From NCBI GenBank assembly GCA_030537735.1, contig JAUNVG010000001.1, forward strand, positions 334,067 to 398,066: DNA of 64,000 bases. The letters are read 5' to 3'. Position numbers and translations under genes: made by a program. The DNA comes from Actinomycetaceae bacterium. GTDB taxonomy: Bacteria > Actinomycetota > Actinomycetes > Actinomycetales > Actinomycetaceae. Below, piece after piece: positions 35,001 to 43,109 of this stretch (position 1 is its first letter; the number at the start of each line of letters is the position of its first letter). The notes under the pieces are model-generated. The model was not told where the DNA came from, did not search any database, and saw only the letters and a program-made list of their open reading frames with translations.

Positions 35001-35582
35001 GTGACTGGGGTTGAGGACAGCGATTTCCCGCAGGTGCCGCCTGATTTCATTTCGGCTTTAGGCACCTTACGCTCGGTGGGGCCTTGTCACGGCATTAGCT
35101 TTGAGGAAGTACCTGCCCCTCGCAATATTGCTCCTTTCGCGGCCGCGGTGCGAGCTTTCACCGACGCTGACGATGGCTATCACCCACTCGCCACGGGTAG
35201 GTTCGTCATCTTGCACGACCCCGCTACTCAACCTGGTTGGAATAGCACTTTCCGCTTGGTCACCTACGTGCGTTCCCAGATGGATGCTGAACTTGGTGAT
35301 GATCCGTTACTTGGTGAAGTGGTTTGGAGTTGGGTCCATGACGCTTTTGACCATTGCGGTGCTAACGCCCTGGCTTTGAATGGCACGGTAACGCGGGAGC
35401 TGTCGGAGACTTTCGGTGGTTTGCAGCTGCGTCGTTCGGGCTTGGAGGTGGAGCTGCGCGCCTCGTGGTCACCGGCGACGTTAGACCTGCAGCCTCACAT
35501 GAGTAGCTGGCTGGAAGTAATGGCTCGCTGCGCTGGGACCATTAGTTGTGATTATTTAGATTCGTTGGGTGTTTCTAGATAA
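35001..35582 (+). CDS. DUF3000 family protein
   Basis: Actinobacteria-specific conserved protein of unknown function, about 193 aa. Characteristic segments: PPDFISALGTLRS near the start, the central GRFVILHDPATQPGWNSTFRLVTYV-type region (about 75-100), WVHDAFDH, and C-terminal ASWSPATLDLQPHMSSWLEVM. The frame is open back to 34929, but family alignment favours GTG 35001 (MTGVEDSDFP). It precedes the RNase D gene by one base, a pairing common in Actinobacteria. Confidence 0.85.
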   Translation: MTGVEDSDFPQVPPDFISALGTLRSVGPCHGISFEEVPAPRNIAPFAAAVRAFTDADDGYHPLATGRFVILHDPATQPGWNSTFRLVTYVRSQMDAELGDDPLLGEVVWSWVHDAFDHCGANALALNGTVTRELSETFGGLQLRRSGLEVELRASWSPATLDLQPHMSSWLEVMARCAGTISCDYLDSLGVSR

Positions 35583-35583
35583 C

Positions 35584-36843
35584 ATGTCTGTTCCCGCAAG
35601 CGATTCCCCTAATCCTTACCCCATGGTTCTTCACCCTCACGAGGGCACTCCCGATCCGGTGGATTCGGTGAGTAGTTATGACCAGGCGGTTACCTTACTT
35701 TCGGCTTCGTCTTCGCCGGTGGCGGTTGATGTTGAACGCGCAGCTGGATACCGGTATTCCGATCGGGCGTATTTGATTCAGATTCGCCGCGAGGACGTGG
35801 GGACTTTCCTTTTCGACCCGCCTTCCCTTTTAGATTCCTCCCAGTTGGCTACTGGCGATCTGCGGGCTTTGAACGCGGCGTTGGGTAATCACCTGTGGAT
35901 TCTTCACTCTGCGCATCAGGATTTGAAGAGCTTGAAGGAAGTGGGTCTGGTTCCGCCGCGCCTATTCGACACTGAGATCGCCGCGCGCCTGCTTGGGTTA
36001 ACTCGTTTTTCCTTGGTGGCAGTGTGTGAGCAAGAGCTGGGTTTGTCTTTAGCTAAAGACCACCAGGCGGCGGATTGGTCGGTTCGTCCGCTCCCGAGGG
36101 CGTGGCTGAGGTATGCGGCCTTGGATGTGGAGTTGTTAACCGCTTTATACGAGCGCTTGTCATCTCAGTTACGTGAGCGGGGCCGCTGGCAGTGGGCGCA
36201 GGAGGAGTTTTCCCACGTCCTGACCTGCCCTGCGAAAGAACAGGATCCGCAGCGTTGGCGTTCAACTCCGGGTGCGGGAAAGATTAATACTCCGCGCGGT
36301 TTAGCTGCCTTGGAAGAACTTTGGCGCACACGGGAGGCCATTGCTGCTGACAGCGACATTGCTGCTGGTCGCTTGGTTCCTCACCGGGTATTGGTTCAGA
36401 TGGCTATGCATCCGCCGAGGAATAAACGCCAGCTTATGAATATTGAGGTAATGCGCAAGCCGAATGTGCGCAACCATGCTAAGGACTGGTTGGAGGCGTT
36501 AAATCGCGCGAAGTTCCGTCCAGAACAGCAGCTGCCTTCTCTTAAACGCCGGGTTGATAGCTCTAACACCCCTACTCGCCCGACGTTATGGAAGCAGTCT
36601 CACCCGCAGGCTTTTGCCCGTTTGCAGTGCATCCGCGCGGCGGTTAAGGGGGTTTGCCAGCCTTTGGGTTTGGAGCCAGAGGTGGTTTTTGAACCGCGCA
36701 TTCAACGCCAGTTGGCCTGGACGCAGGTAGCTTACCGCGGGCAGGATTTCCAAACGTACTTGCTGCGTTTGGGGGCCCGCCCGTGGCAAGTTGATCTGTG
36801 CGCCACCGCGATTGAGCGTTCCTTGCGCGATTGCCGCTCGTAA
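35584..36843 (+). CDS. rnd: RNase D-like 3'-5' exonuclease with HRDC domains
   Basis: DEDD-superfamily exonuclease for RNA 3'-end trimming, 419 aa. Exo motifs: VAVDVERA (first Asp/Glu), HSAHQDLKSL (second Asp) and YAALDVELL (DEDDy Tyr/Asp). HRDC domain about 215-300 and a second helical domain to the end. ATG at 35584 lies one base past the DUF3000 stop, so the genes are cotranscribed. Convergent with dxs. Confidence 0.92.
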   Translation: MSVPASDSPNPYPMVLHPHEGTPDPVDSVSSYDQAVTLLSASSSPVAVDVERAAGYRYSDRAYLIQIRREDVGTFLFDPPSLLDSSQLATGDLRALNAALGNHLWILHSAHQDLKSLKEVGLVPPRLFDTEIAARLLGLTRFSLVAVCEQELGLSLAKDHQAADWSVRPLPRAWLRYAALDVELLTALYERLSSQLRERGRWQWAQEEFSHVLTCPAKEQDPQRWRSTPGAGKINTPRGLAALEELWRTREAIAADSDIAAGRLVPHRVLVQMAMHPPRNKRQLMNIEVMRKPNVRNHAKDWLEALNRAKFRPEQQLPSLKRRVDSSNTPTRPTLWKQSHPQAFARLQCIRAAVKGVCQPLGLEPEVVFEPRIQRQLAWTQVAYRGQDFQTYLLRLGARPWQVDLCATAIERSLRDCRS

Positions 36844-36900
36844 GTGCCCACCCGCCCGCCGCAGGTTCCCTCAGCGTTATTTTGGGCTCCCCGGTTAGCT

Positions 36901-38796
36901 CTACTTTTGGAAGTAGTCAGTTACCTGTTTAACTATCTGCGGCGCGGTAATACCGCATTCTTCCACGATTTTCGCACGCGCCGCGTGGGTGAGGAACCGC
37001 CTTTGAATGCCGTGTGTCTGCACCGGCTGATACGACTTTGCCCGGGTCAGGGCCGAGCGTACATTAGCTCCGAATCCGCCCTCTACCAGTCCGTCTTCAA
37101 TGGTGACAATCAGGTCGTATTCTTTGATTGCTGCGATTAGTTCAGGTGAGACCGGCAGCAGCCATCGCGGGTCGATCACGGTTGCGTGCAGACCTTGTTC
37201 TTGCAGTTCTTTAGCTACTTCGATACCGAGGTTAGCGAACGCTCCAGTGGCTAGGATTGCCACTTTTTGTTCGCTGCTCTGCCCGCGGTAGAGGACGTCA
37301 CCGTAGTTATTTCGCTCCAGTGCTGCTATCGGTTCGGGCAAGCTCCCCTTGGGGTAGCGCACTACGGTTGGGGCGTCATCTACCGCGATCGCTTCGCGCA
37401 GGGCTTGCCGCAAGGTGGCTTCGTCCCTGGGGGCTGCAAGCTTTAGGCCCGGCACTAGGGAGAGCATGGCAATATCCCACATCCCGTTGTGGGACGGCCC
37501 GTCATCACCGGTGATCCCAGCCCGGTCCAGGACGAAGGTTACTGGCGCCCGATGTAAAGCCACGTCCATGAGCACTTGGTCGAAGGCGCGGTTAAGGAAG
37601 GTGGCGTAGACCGCGAACACCGGGTGCGCCCCGGCGTATGCCATTCCCGCGGCAGCGGTTACCGCGTGCTGTTCGGCTATCCCCACGTCCAGCACTCTTT
37701 CGGGGTGGGCTTCGGCTAGTGGTTTTAACCCTACCGGCGCCATCATGGCGGCGGTGATTGCCACTACCTGGGGGTTTTCCTGGGCGATTTTAACTATCTC
37801 TTCAGCGAATACCGCTGTCCAGCCAAATCTGGAGGGCGCCACGGGCAGACCGGTTTCTGGGTGGATCACACCCACCGCGTGGAACCTGTCGGCCACGTCT
37901 TCTTCCGCGGGCACGTATCCGCGCCCCTTTTGGGTGATGACATGGACGATTACTGGGCGTTTAGCGGCTTTGGCTCGAGTGAGGGCGAACTCAATGGCGA
38001 CTTCGTCGTGCCCGTCTATGGGCCCTACGTATTTCAACCCCAGGTCTTCAAACATCACTTGCGGGGCGAGTACGTCCTTAACTCCAGCTTTTAAGCCGTG
38101 CAGCGCTTCGAAAGCCGCTTCGCCGGGTTTGCCGTGTGATAGCAGTTTGCGTTTGCCCCAGGCTAGGGCTTTTTCGTAGCTTTGTGAGGTCCGTAAGGCG
38201 TCCAAGTGGTGCGCGAGCCCACCGATGGTGGGAGCGTATGAGCGGCCGTTGTCGTTTACTACGATCACCAAGCGGGAGCGCTCATGTTCTGCGATGTTAT
38301 TGAGCGCTTCCCACGCCATGCCTCCGGTTAGGGCGCCGTCTCCGATGACTGCGATGACGTGGTCTTTACGTCCGGTGCGTTCGAATTCGCGGGCTATTCC
38401 ATCTGCCCACGATAGGGCGGTAGAGGCGTGGGAGTTTTCCACCACGTCGTGTATTGATTCTTCTCGGGAGGGGTAGCCTGATATTCCACCGGCTTGACGG
38501 AGGGCGGAAAAATCTTGCCGCCCGGTTAGTAGTTTGTGAACGTAGCTTTGGTGCCCGGTGTCAAAAATGAGGGTGTCTCGGGGGGAGTCAAACACCCGGT
38601 GGAGGGCGATGGTTAGTTCCACTACTCCAAGGTTGGGGCCCAGGTGACCGCCGGTGCGTGATACGGATGCCACTAGGTACTGTCGGATTTCTTCCGCGAG
38701 CGTAACTAGTTCTGCAGAAGTCATTGTCTGCAGATCTGCGGGTTTAGTTATCCGTTTCAGGAGTTTTCCGGTGACAACGCGGTCTTGTGAGGCCAT
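36901..38796 (-). CDS. dxs: 1-Deoxy-D-xylulose-5-phosphate synthase
   Basis: TPP-dependent first enzyme of the MEP isoprenoid pathway, condensing pyruvate and glyceraldehyde-3-phosphate. 631 aa. TPP-binding GDGALTGGMAWEALNNI (about 152-168), then VLDRAGITGDDGPSHNGMWD with the catalytic-site residues, and the C-terminal transketolase domain. The ATG coincides with the start predicted from a TATGAT -10 box, suggesting a leaderless mRNA. Next to RNase D and DUF3000 and close to acnA, the usual actinobacterial grouping. Confidence 0.97.
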   Translation of the reverse strand: MASQDRVVTGKLLKRITKPADLQTMTSAELVTLAEEIRQYLVASVSRTGGHLGPNLGVVELTIALHRVFDSPRDTLIFDTGHQSYVHKLLTGRQDFSALRQAGGISGYPSREESIHDVVENSHASTALSWADGIAREFERTGRKDHVIAVIGDGALTGGMAWEALNNIAEHERSRLVIVVNDNGRSYAPTIGGLAHHLDALRTSQSYEKALAWGKRKLLSHGKPGEAAFEALHGLKAGVKDVLAPQVMFEDLGLKYVGPIDGHDEVAIEFALTRAKAAKRPVIVHVITQKGRGYVPAEEDVADRFHAVGVIHPETGLPVAPSRFGWTAVFAEEIVKIAQENPQVVAITAAMMAPVGLKPLAEAHPERVLDVGIAEQHAVTAAAGMAYAGAHPVFAVYATFLNRAFDQVLMDVALHRAPVTFVLDRAGITGDDGPSHNGMWDIAMLSLVPGLKLAAPRDEATLRQALREAIAVDDAPTVVRYPKGSLPEPIAALERNNYGDVLYRGQSSEQKVAILATGAFANLGIEVAKELQEQGLHATVIDPRWLLPVSPELIAAIKEYDLIVTIEDGLVEGGFGANVRSALTRAKSYQPVQTHGIQRRFLTHAARAKIVEECGITAPQIVKQVTDYFQK

Positions 38797-38802
38797 ATAT
38801 CC

Positions 38803-38808
38803 ATCATA
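38803..38808 (-). promoter_or_regulatory. Putative -10 box of dxs
   Basis: Minus-strand TATGAT ends six bases before the dxs ATG, so the transcript would be leaderless. No good -35 match at 16-18 bp. Confidence 0.45.
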
Positions 38809-38934
38809 TCTGTCTTAACTGTTTTCGCTCACTTCGGTATTTTACCGCGGGAGCGAAGTCGCCTTTGTGTTCTTATCTCTACCTAGTCTAATGGCAGATA
38901 ATAGTGCTTTCACCCGGTTGCTGCGCCGCGTCTT

Positions 38935-38957
38935 CCCCTTCCCCCCTCTCCCCTCCC
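38935..38957 (-). other. Potential G-quadruplex motif upstream of dxs
   Basis: On the minus strand four G-tracts (38955-38957, 38950-38953, 38941-38946, 38935-38938) are separated by loops of one, three and two bases, a canonical G4 pattern. Three more G-tracts lie at 38966-38969, 38971-38975 and 38981-38983. The motif is about 140-160 bp upstream of the dxs start. Confidence 0.6.
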
Positions 38958-39122
38958 GAAAGATGCCCCTCCCCCTTCCGCCCGCGCCTTCGGGGACCGT
39001 CACTTCCGGTCCGCATCTGCCTCTGCTAGCCCCCGGTTGCACTTGGCTTCGGTTCTCACTTCCCGCATCTAGTTCGAGGTTGATAAATTAGAGGCAGTAT
39101 TTTGTCTAAGGAAGGGCATGTC

Positions 39123-41081
39123 ATGCTAACCCGCCCATTTGGCTTGTGGGATTCGTCCATTACTACTTCTGATTTAACGAATCGTTCGGTGAGTCTTTCT
39201 CAGGTACGTATTGACGGTTCTTCCACCTATTGGATTGAAGGTCGCTCCCATCAAGGCGGACGCCGAGTACTGTTGCGCCACCACGGTCATGGTCTTACCG
39301 AGGAGGTTCTGCCCCTTATCGATCAGTCGATCCTTCCCGACGTGGCCACTCGCGTGCACGAGTACGGTGGGCGGGCTTACGCGGTTCAAGATGGGGTGAT
39401 TGTTTTCTCCCACGCCGGCGATAACCGTGTTTACAGTTACGATTGTTCCCGCCCCGCTGACGGGGTGCAGGTTCTAACTCCTTTAGATGATCGCCGTTAC
39501 GGGGATTTCGAGATCGCTCCGGTACGCGGGTTGGTGTACGCAGTTTGCGAAGATCACCGCGCTGGCGGCGAGCCCGTTAACTATTTGGTGGCGATTCCCC
39601 TGGACGGGTCTGCGTCTCGCGGCGACGGCGAAATCACTGAGGTTTTCAGCGGCACTGACTTCGTTATTTCACCGACTTTAAGCCCCGACGGCACGAAGTT
39701 AGCTTGGATCACTTGGATTCACCCTCACATGCCGTGGACCCAGTCGCAGTTGCATGTGGGCAGTTTGGACTTCTCCGGCAAGATTTCTTCATCCCTGACC
39801 TTGGTTGATACCGAGGGGGTCTGTGTCTACGAGCCTCGCTGGAGTTTATCTGGCGATTTGATTCACGTAGATGATTCCTCAGGTTGGGCGAACCTGTATC
39901 GCACTGAAGGGTTCGGTTGGGAAGCCGAAGAACCCGCCGAGGCGTGGATGTCACGCCTACGTACCCGGCGCCTGCATCCTTCTAAGCGGGCTTTTTCTCA
40001 CCCTCACTGGCAACTTGGTTTGCATTCTTTCGACAACTTAGATTCGGAACATTTGATTTGTTCCTGGGCCGAGGACGGCTACTGGCATCTAGGGACCGTG
40101 CGGTTAGACAATGGCCAGCTGGAACGCTGGGATCTTCCGTGGTGGCCCATCGGTAACGTCGCGGCCAGTGATTCACGTGTAGTTCTTCTAGCTGACAGCG
40201 CTGACCAGCCTCCTGCGGTGGTGCAGATCCAAGACGGGCAAACCACTGTGCTGCGTTCATCGACTTATTCTGAGGTCTCCCCCGAGTTGGTTTCGGTTGC
40301 TGAACCTTTCACCTACCCAACCCGCGATGGTCAAGAGGCATACGGGTTCTTCTATCGGCCTAAGAATCCGGGTTTTGCCGCCCCCGCAGGTGAGCTTCCC
40401 CCGCTGCTTGTATTGGTTCACGGCGGCCCCACTTCTTCTGCTCGCCCCGGTTTGAAACTGGCGGTACAGTTTTGGACTTCCCGCGGTTTCGCGGTGGCTG
40501 ACATTAATCACCGCGGCTCCACGGGCTTTGGCAGGCACTTTCGCCAGGCTTTGGATGGGAACTGGGGTGTAATGGACGTTACCGACTGCGCCGACGCCGT
40601 TAAGTTCCTGGTGGTTCAAGGCAAGGTCGATCCGGCGCGGGTAGCGATCCGAGGCGGTTCCGCTGGTGGCTTCACTACTCTAGCCGCATTAGCCAGTACC
40701 GATGTTTTCACCGCCGGCACTTGCCTTTACGGTATTGCTGACCTGGCGGTCCTAGCTGACCAGACCCACAAGTTCGAGTCCCGCTACCTGCAGGGCTTAC
40801 TTGGGGTGAAGGATTTTTCCGATCCCCTGGTTAAGGAGCGCTCTCCCCTCACTAGGGTCTCAGACATTACCGCTCCCCTACTGTGGTTACAAGGTGAGGA
40901 CGATAAGGTAGTGCCCATCACCCAGGCCAACTTGATGGTGGATGCTTTACGCCAGCAAGGCAATGACGTGGATTTGAAGGTCTACCCCGGTGAGGGTCAC
41001 GGTTTTTTGCGCGCCCCCAACATTCACGACGCCGTTGAAACTGAGCTAGCTTTCTACCGCCGAGTGTGGGGTTTGGAATGA
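39123..41081 (+). CDS. S9 prolyl oligopeptidase-family serine peptidase
   Basis: Cytoplasmic peptidase or acylaminoacyl-peptidase-like protein, 652 aa. An N-terminal beta-propeller-like domain (about 30-400) precedes an alpha/beta hydrolase domain with nucleophile GGSAGG (Ser in IRGGSAGGFTTLAAL), acid LQGEDDKVVP and His in YPGEGHGFLR. No signal peptide. ATG at 39123 is preferred to TTG 39102 because AAGGAAGG precedes it at good spacing. Substrate unknown; single gene between dxs and clc. Confidence 0.93.
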   Translation: MLTRPFGLWDSSITTSDLTNRSVSLSQVRIDGSSTYWIEGRSHQGGRRVLLRHHGHGLTEEVLPLIDQSILPDVATRVHEYGGRAYAVQDGVIVFSHAGDNRVYSYDCSRPADGVQVLTPLDDRRYGDFEIAPVRGLVYAVCEDHRAGGEPVNYLVAIPLDGSASRGDGEITEVFSGTDFVISPTLSPDGTKLAWITWIHPHMPWTQSQLHVGSLDFSGKISSSLTLVDTEGVCVYEPRWSLSGDLIHVDDSSGWANLYRTEGFGWEAEEPAEAWMSRLRTRRLHPSKRAFSHPHWQLGLHSFDNLDSEHLICSWAEDGYWHLGTVRLDNGQLERWDLPWWPIGNVAASDSRVVLLADSADQPPAVVQIQDGQTTVLRSSTYSEVSPELVSVAEPFTYPTRDGQEAYGFFYRPKNPGFAAPAGELPPLLVLVHGGPTSSARPGLKLAVQFWTSRGFAVADINHRGSTGFGRHFRQALDGNWGVMDVTDCADAVKFLVVQGKVDPARVAIRGGSAGGFTTLAALASTDVFTAGTCLYGIADLAVLADQTHKFESRYLQGLLGVKDFSDPLVKERSPLTRVSDITAPLLWLQGEDDKVVPITQANLMVDALRQQGNDVDLKVYPGEGHGFLRAPNIHDAVETELAFYRRVWGLE

Positions 41082-41198
41082 TTCCATTCCGGTTTCACTT
41101 TCCTGCTGCCTCGCCGATAGTTTGCCACCAGCCAAGAGCGGGGTTGTAATGCGCGCGGGCTCTAGTGGGCACAGGACTGTAATGAGTGCGGGATTGTA

Positions 41199-43007
41199 AT
41201 GGGCACCGAAGACGTGGTGAAGGCACCGGCTCGGCGTAACTGGCGTCAGCTGTTCATCGGGCACCGCAGCGCCCAGGCCCTGCTAGCTGTCCTCATCGGG
41301 GCAGCCACCGCCCTGGTTTGCGTGGCGTTCCACTTTTTAATCATTTCCTGGTCCGCCTTCATGACTTCGGAAACAGATTTCGCCGCCACCGCCTCCCAAC
41401 GCCCCAACATCTGGTCACCGGGCCCGGTGTGGCTGATCGTGGTCCCCGCGATTTCGGGTTTAGTCTACGGCCCAATCGTCCACCGCTGGGCTCCCGCCGC
41501 ACGCGGCATCGGTATTCCAGAGGTAATGCTAGCGGTTCGTCGTCGCGGCGGTCAGATTCCGCGTGCAGTGATGTTCGTTAAGGTCTTCGCCGCAGCTATC
41601 ACCATCGGCGGGGGCGGTTCCGTGGGCAAAGAAGGCCCGGTAGTTCAAGCCGGCGCCACGGTGGGTTCCTTAGTGGGCAGTTTCTTCCAGATGCCTCGCC
41701 GCCGCCTAGTGATCTTAGTTTCTTGCGGCTCAGCCGCCGGCATAGCCGCTACCTTTAACGCTCCCCTGGCGGCAGCAGTGTTCGTCTTAGAGGTAATCTT
41801 GGTGGAGTTCAACGCCGAGGTATTCGGCATGGCGGTGCTTGCCTCGGTCTCATCCGCAGTGGTTTCACGCTCCATCATCGGCGACGCTTTCGTCATCGAC
41901 CTACCTTCCGACCTGGTTTTAGAGTCCCAAACCGACCTGTGGGCGGTGGCGCTGGTGGGGCTAGTGTGCACTTTCGGGGGGTTGGCGCTATCTAAAACCC
42001 TGTACTGGCTCAGTGACATATTCGAACGCCTCTACCGCGGCCCGCAGTGGGCTCAACCTGCCCTCGGCGGCCTCATCCTGGGGGTGGGTTTATGGCTCTT
42101 CCCCATGCTGTATGGCACTTCCACCCAGGTGCAAACTTCCGCTTTGGTAGGCGAGTTCGCGATCACTACCCTAATGGCTCTGGCGGCTTTGAAGATCCTG
42201 TTCACTTCCTACACCATCGCCATGGGAGGCTCGGGAGGGATCTTCGCCCCCTCCCTCTTCATCGGCGCCATGCTGGGCTCCGCCATTGGCCTACTACTTT
42301 CGAACTGGACTTTTTCAGAACCTGGGCTTTTCGGCATTATCGGCATGGGTGCAGCCTTCGCCGGGGCGGCGCGCGCCCCCATAGCGGCGGTTTTAATCAT
42401 TGTGGAGATGACCGGTCAGTATTCACTCACGCTGCCACTAATGCTGGCGGTGGTAATCGCCACCTTCACTTCGCGTTTCTTCACTCGCCACACCATTTAC
42501 ACAGAAAAACTAGTCCGACGCGGGGAACAAATCGACGATCCGGTGAATATGACTTTGCTTGGCCGCAATCAGGCCCGCAACCTAATGGGCCCGGTCCCTG
42601 GCACGGTTAATGCCGCCACTTCCTTAGAGGATGCTTTTAAAGAGATGTCCGCCGCCGAAGTCACGGTGCTGCCGGTAGTCGATGACGAGGGCGTGTTTAT
42701 CGGTTGTGTGTCTTCCCTGGAGTTAGCTTCCGGCCGCCTGCGTAAACCCGAGCCACAGCGGGTACGTGACCTCCACTTGACCACCGTTAGTGTTGATGCT
42801 GATACTTTGCCTTCCATTGTGATGCAGCGAATGTTGGGCTCGCACGTGGCGGGTGTTCCGGTGTTGGAAGATGGCAGGTTAGTTGGTTGGCTGTCGACTG
42901 AGGATTTAGTTGAGCGGATCTATCGCCAGCAGCGTCAGGCGATCGCCCAGCGTGAACAGGAGACTTCGTGGGGTTCACGTTGGCAGGAAAAACGCCGTAA
43001 ACGCTAG
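41199..43007 (+). CDS. CLC chloride channel/transporter with CBS pair
   Basis: Membrane anion channel or antiporter, 602 aa, about 11 membrane segments then two CBS domains (about 455-575). Selectivity motifs: GIGIPE (103-108) where ClC-ec1 has GSGIPE, GKEGP with the gating Glu145, and GGIFAPSLFIGA. At the position of the proton-relay Glu203 of ClC-ec1 there is Val199 (FVLEVILVEF), as in channel-type CLCs. ATG 41199 lies in a region of three TGTAATG repeats. Convergent with acnA. Confidence 0.93.
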   Translation: MGTEDVVKAPARRNWRQLFIGHRSAQALLAVLIGAATALVCVAFHFLIISWSAFMTSETDFAATASQRPNIWSPGPVWLIVVPAISGLVYGPIVHRWAPAARGIGIPEVMLAVRRRGGQIPRAVMFVKVFAAAITIGGGGSVGKEGPVVQAGATVGSLVGSFFQMPRRRLVILVSCGSAAGIAATFNAPLAAAVFVLEVILVEFNAEVFGMAVLASVSSAVVSRSIIGDAFVIDLPSDLVLESQTDLWAVALVGLVCTFGGLALSKTLYWLSDIFERLYRGPQWAQPALGGLILGVGLWLFPMLYGTSTQVQTSALVGEFAITTLMALAALKILFTSYTIAMGGSGGIFAPSLFIGAMLGSAIGLLLSNWTFSEPGLFGIIGMGAAFAGAARAPIAAVLIIVEMTGQYSLTLPLMLAVVIATFTSRFFTRHTIYTEKLVRRGEQIDDPVNMTLLGRNQARNLMGPVPGTVNAATSLEDAFKEMSAAEVTVLPVVDDEGVFIGCVSSLELASGRLRKPEPQRVRDLHLTTVSVDADTLPSIVMQRMLGSHVAGVPVLEDGRLVGWLSTEDLVERIYRQQRQAIAQREQETSWGSRWQEKRRKR

Positions 43008-43053
43008 TTTTCGCAGCTAGAAGGCGCCCTGCCCCGCTGGCCGGGGGAAATGC

Positions 43054-43087
43054 TTGTGCCCCGGCTACCTAGGTAGCCGGGGCACAA
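43054..43087. terminator. 34-bp palindrome between clc and acnA
   Basis: A perfect 17 + 17 palindrome centred on CCTAGG between two convergent genes, 46 bp past the clc stop and 22 bp past the acnA stop. Very GC-rich; no long T-run on either side. Most likely a bidirectional terminator. Confidence 0.6.
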
Positions 43088-43109
43088 ACTTGGCGCTGCT
43101 AGCTCAGTG

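Larger units (their letters stand above)
38797..39122. other. Intergenic region between divergent dxs and S9 peptidase genes
   Basis: 326 bp with no credible gene. It holds the dxs -10 (TATGAT, minus strand, 38803-38808), an interrupted hairpin (38824-38830 with 38851-38857, inner 38835-38839 with 38843-38847), a long pyrimidine tract (38930-38983) that is G-rich on the minus strand, a small hairpin GGACCG/CGGTCC at about 38994-39012, and the peptidase ribosome site AAGGAAGG (39108-39115). Confidence 0.7.

Noticed and set aside
38930..39015. 6C non-coding RNA (C-rich hairpin loops)
   Set aside because: The C-runs are embedded in almost pure pyrimidine with no flanking complementary arms, so the two C-loop hairpins of a 6C RNA cannot form.
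38842..39091. Small overlapping frames in the dxs-peptidase gap (66-74 codons)
   Set aside because: Low-complexity Pro/Ser or Gly/Arg translations produced by the C-rich tract, with no ribosome site or family resemblance.
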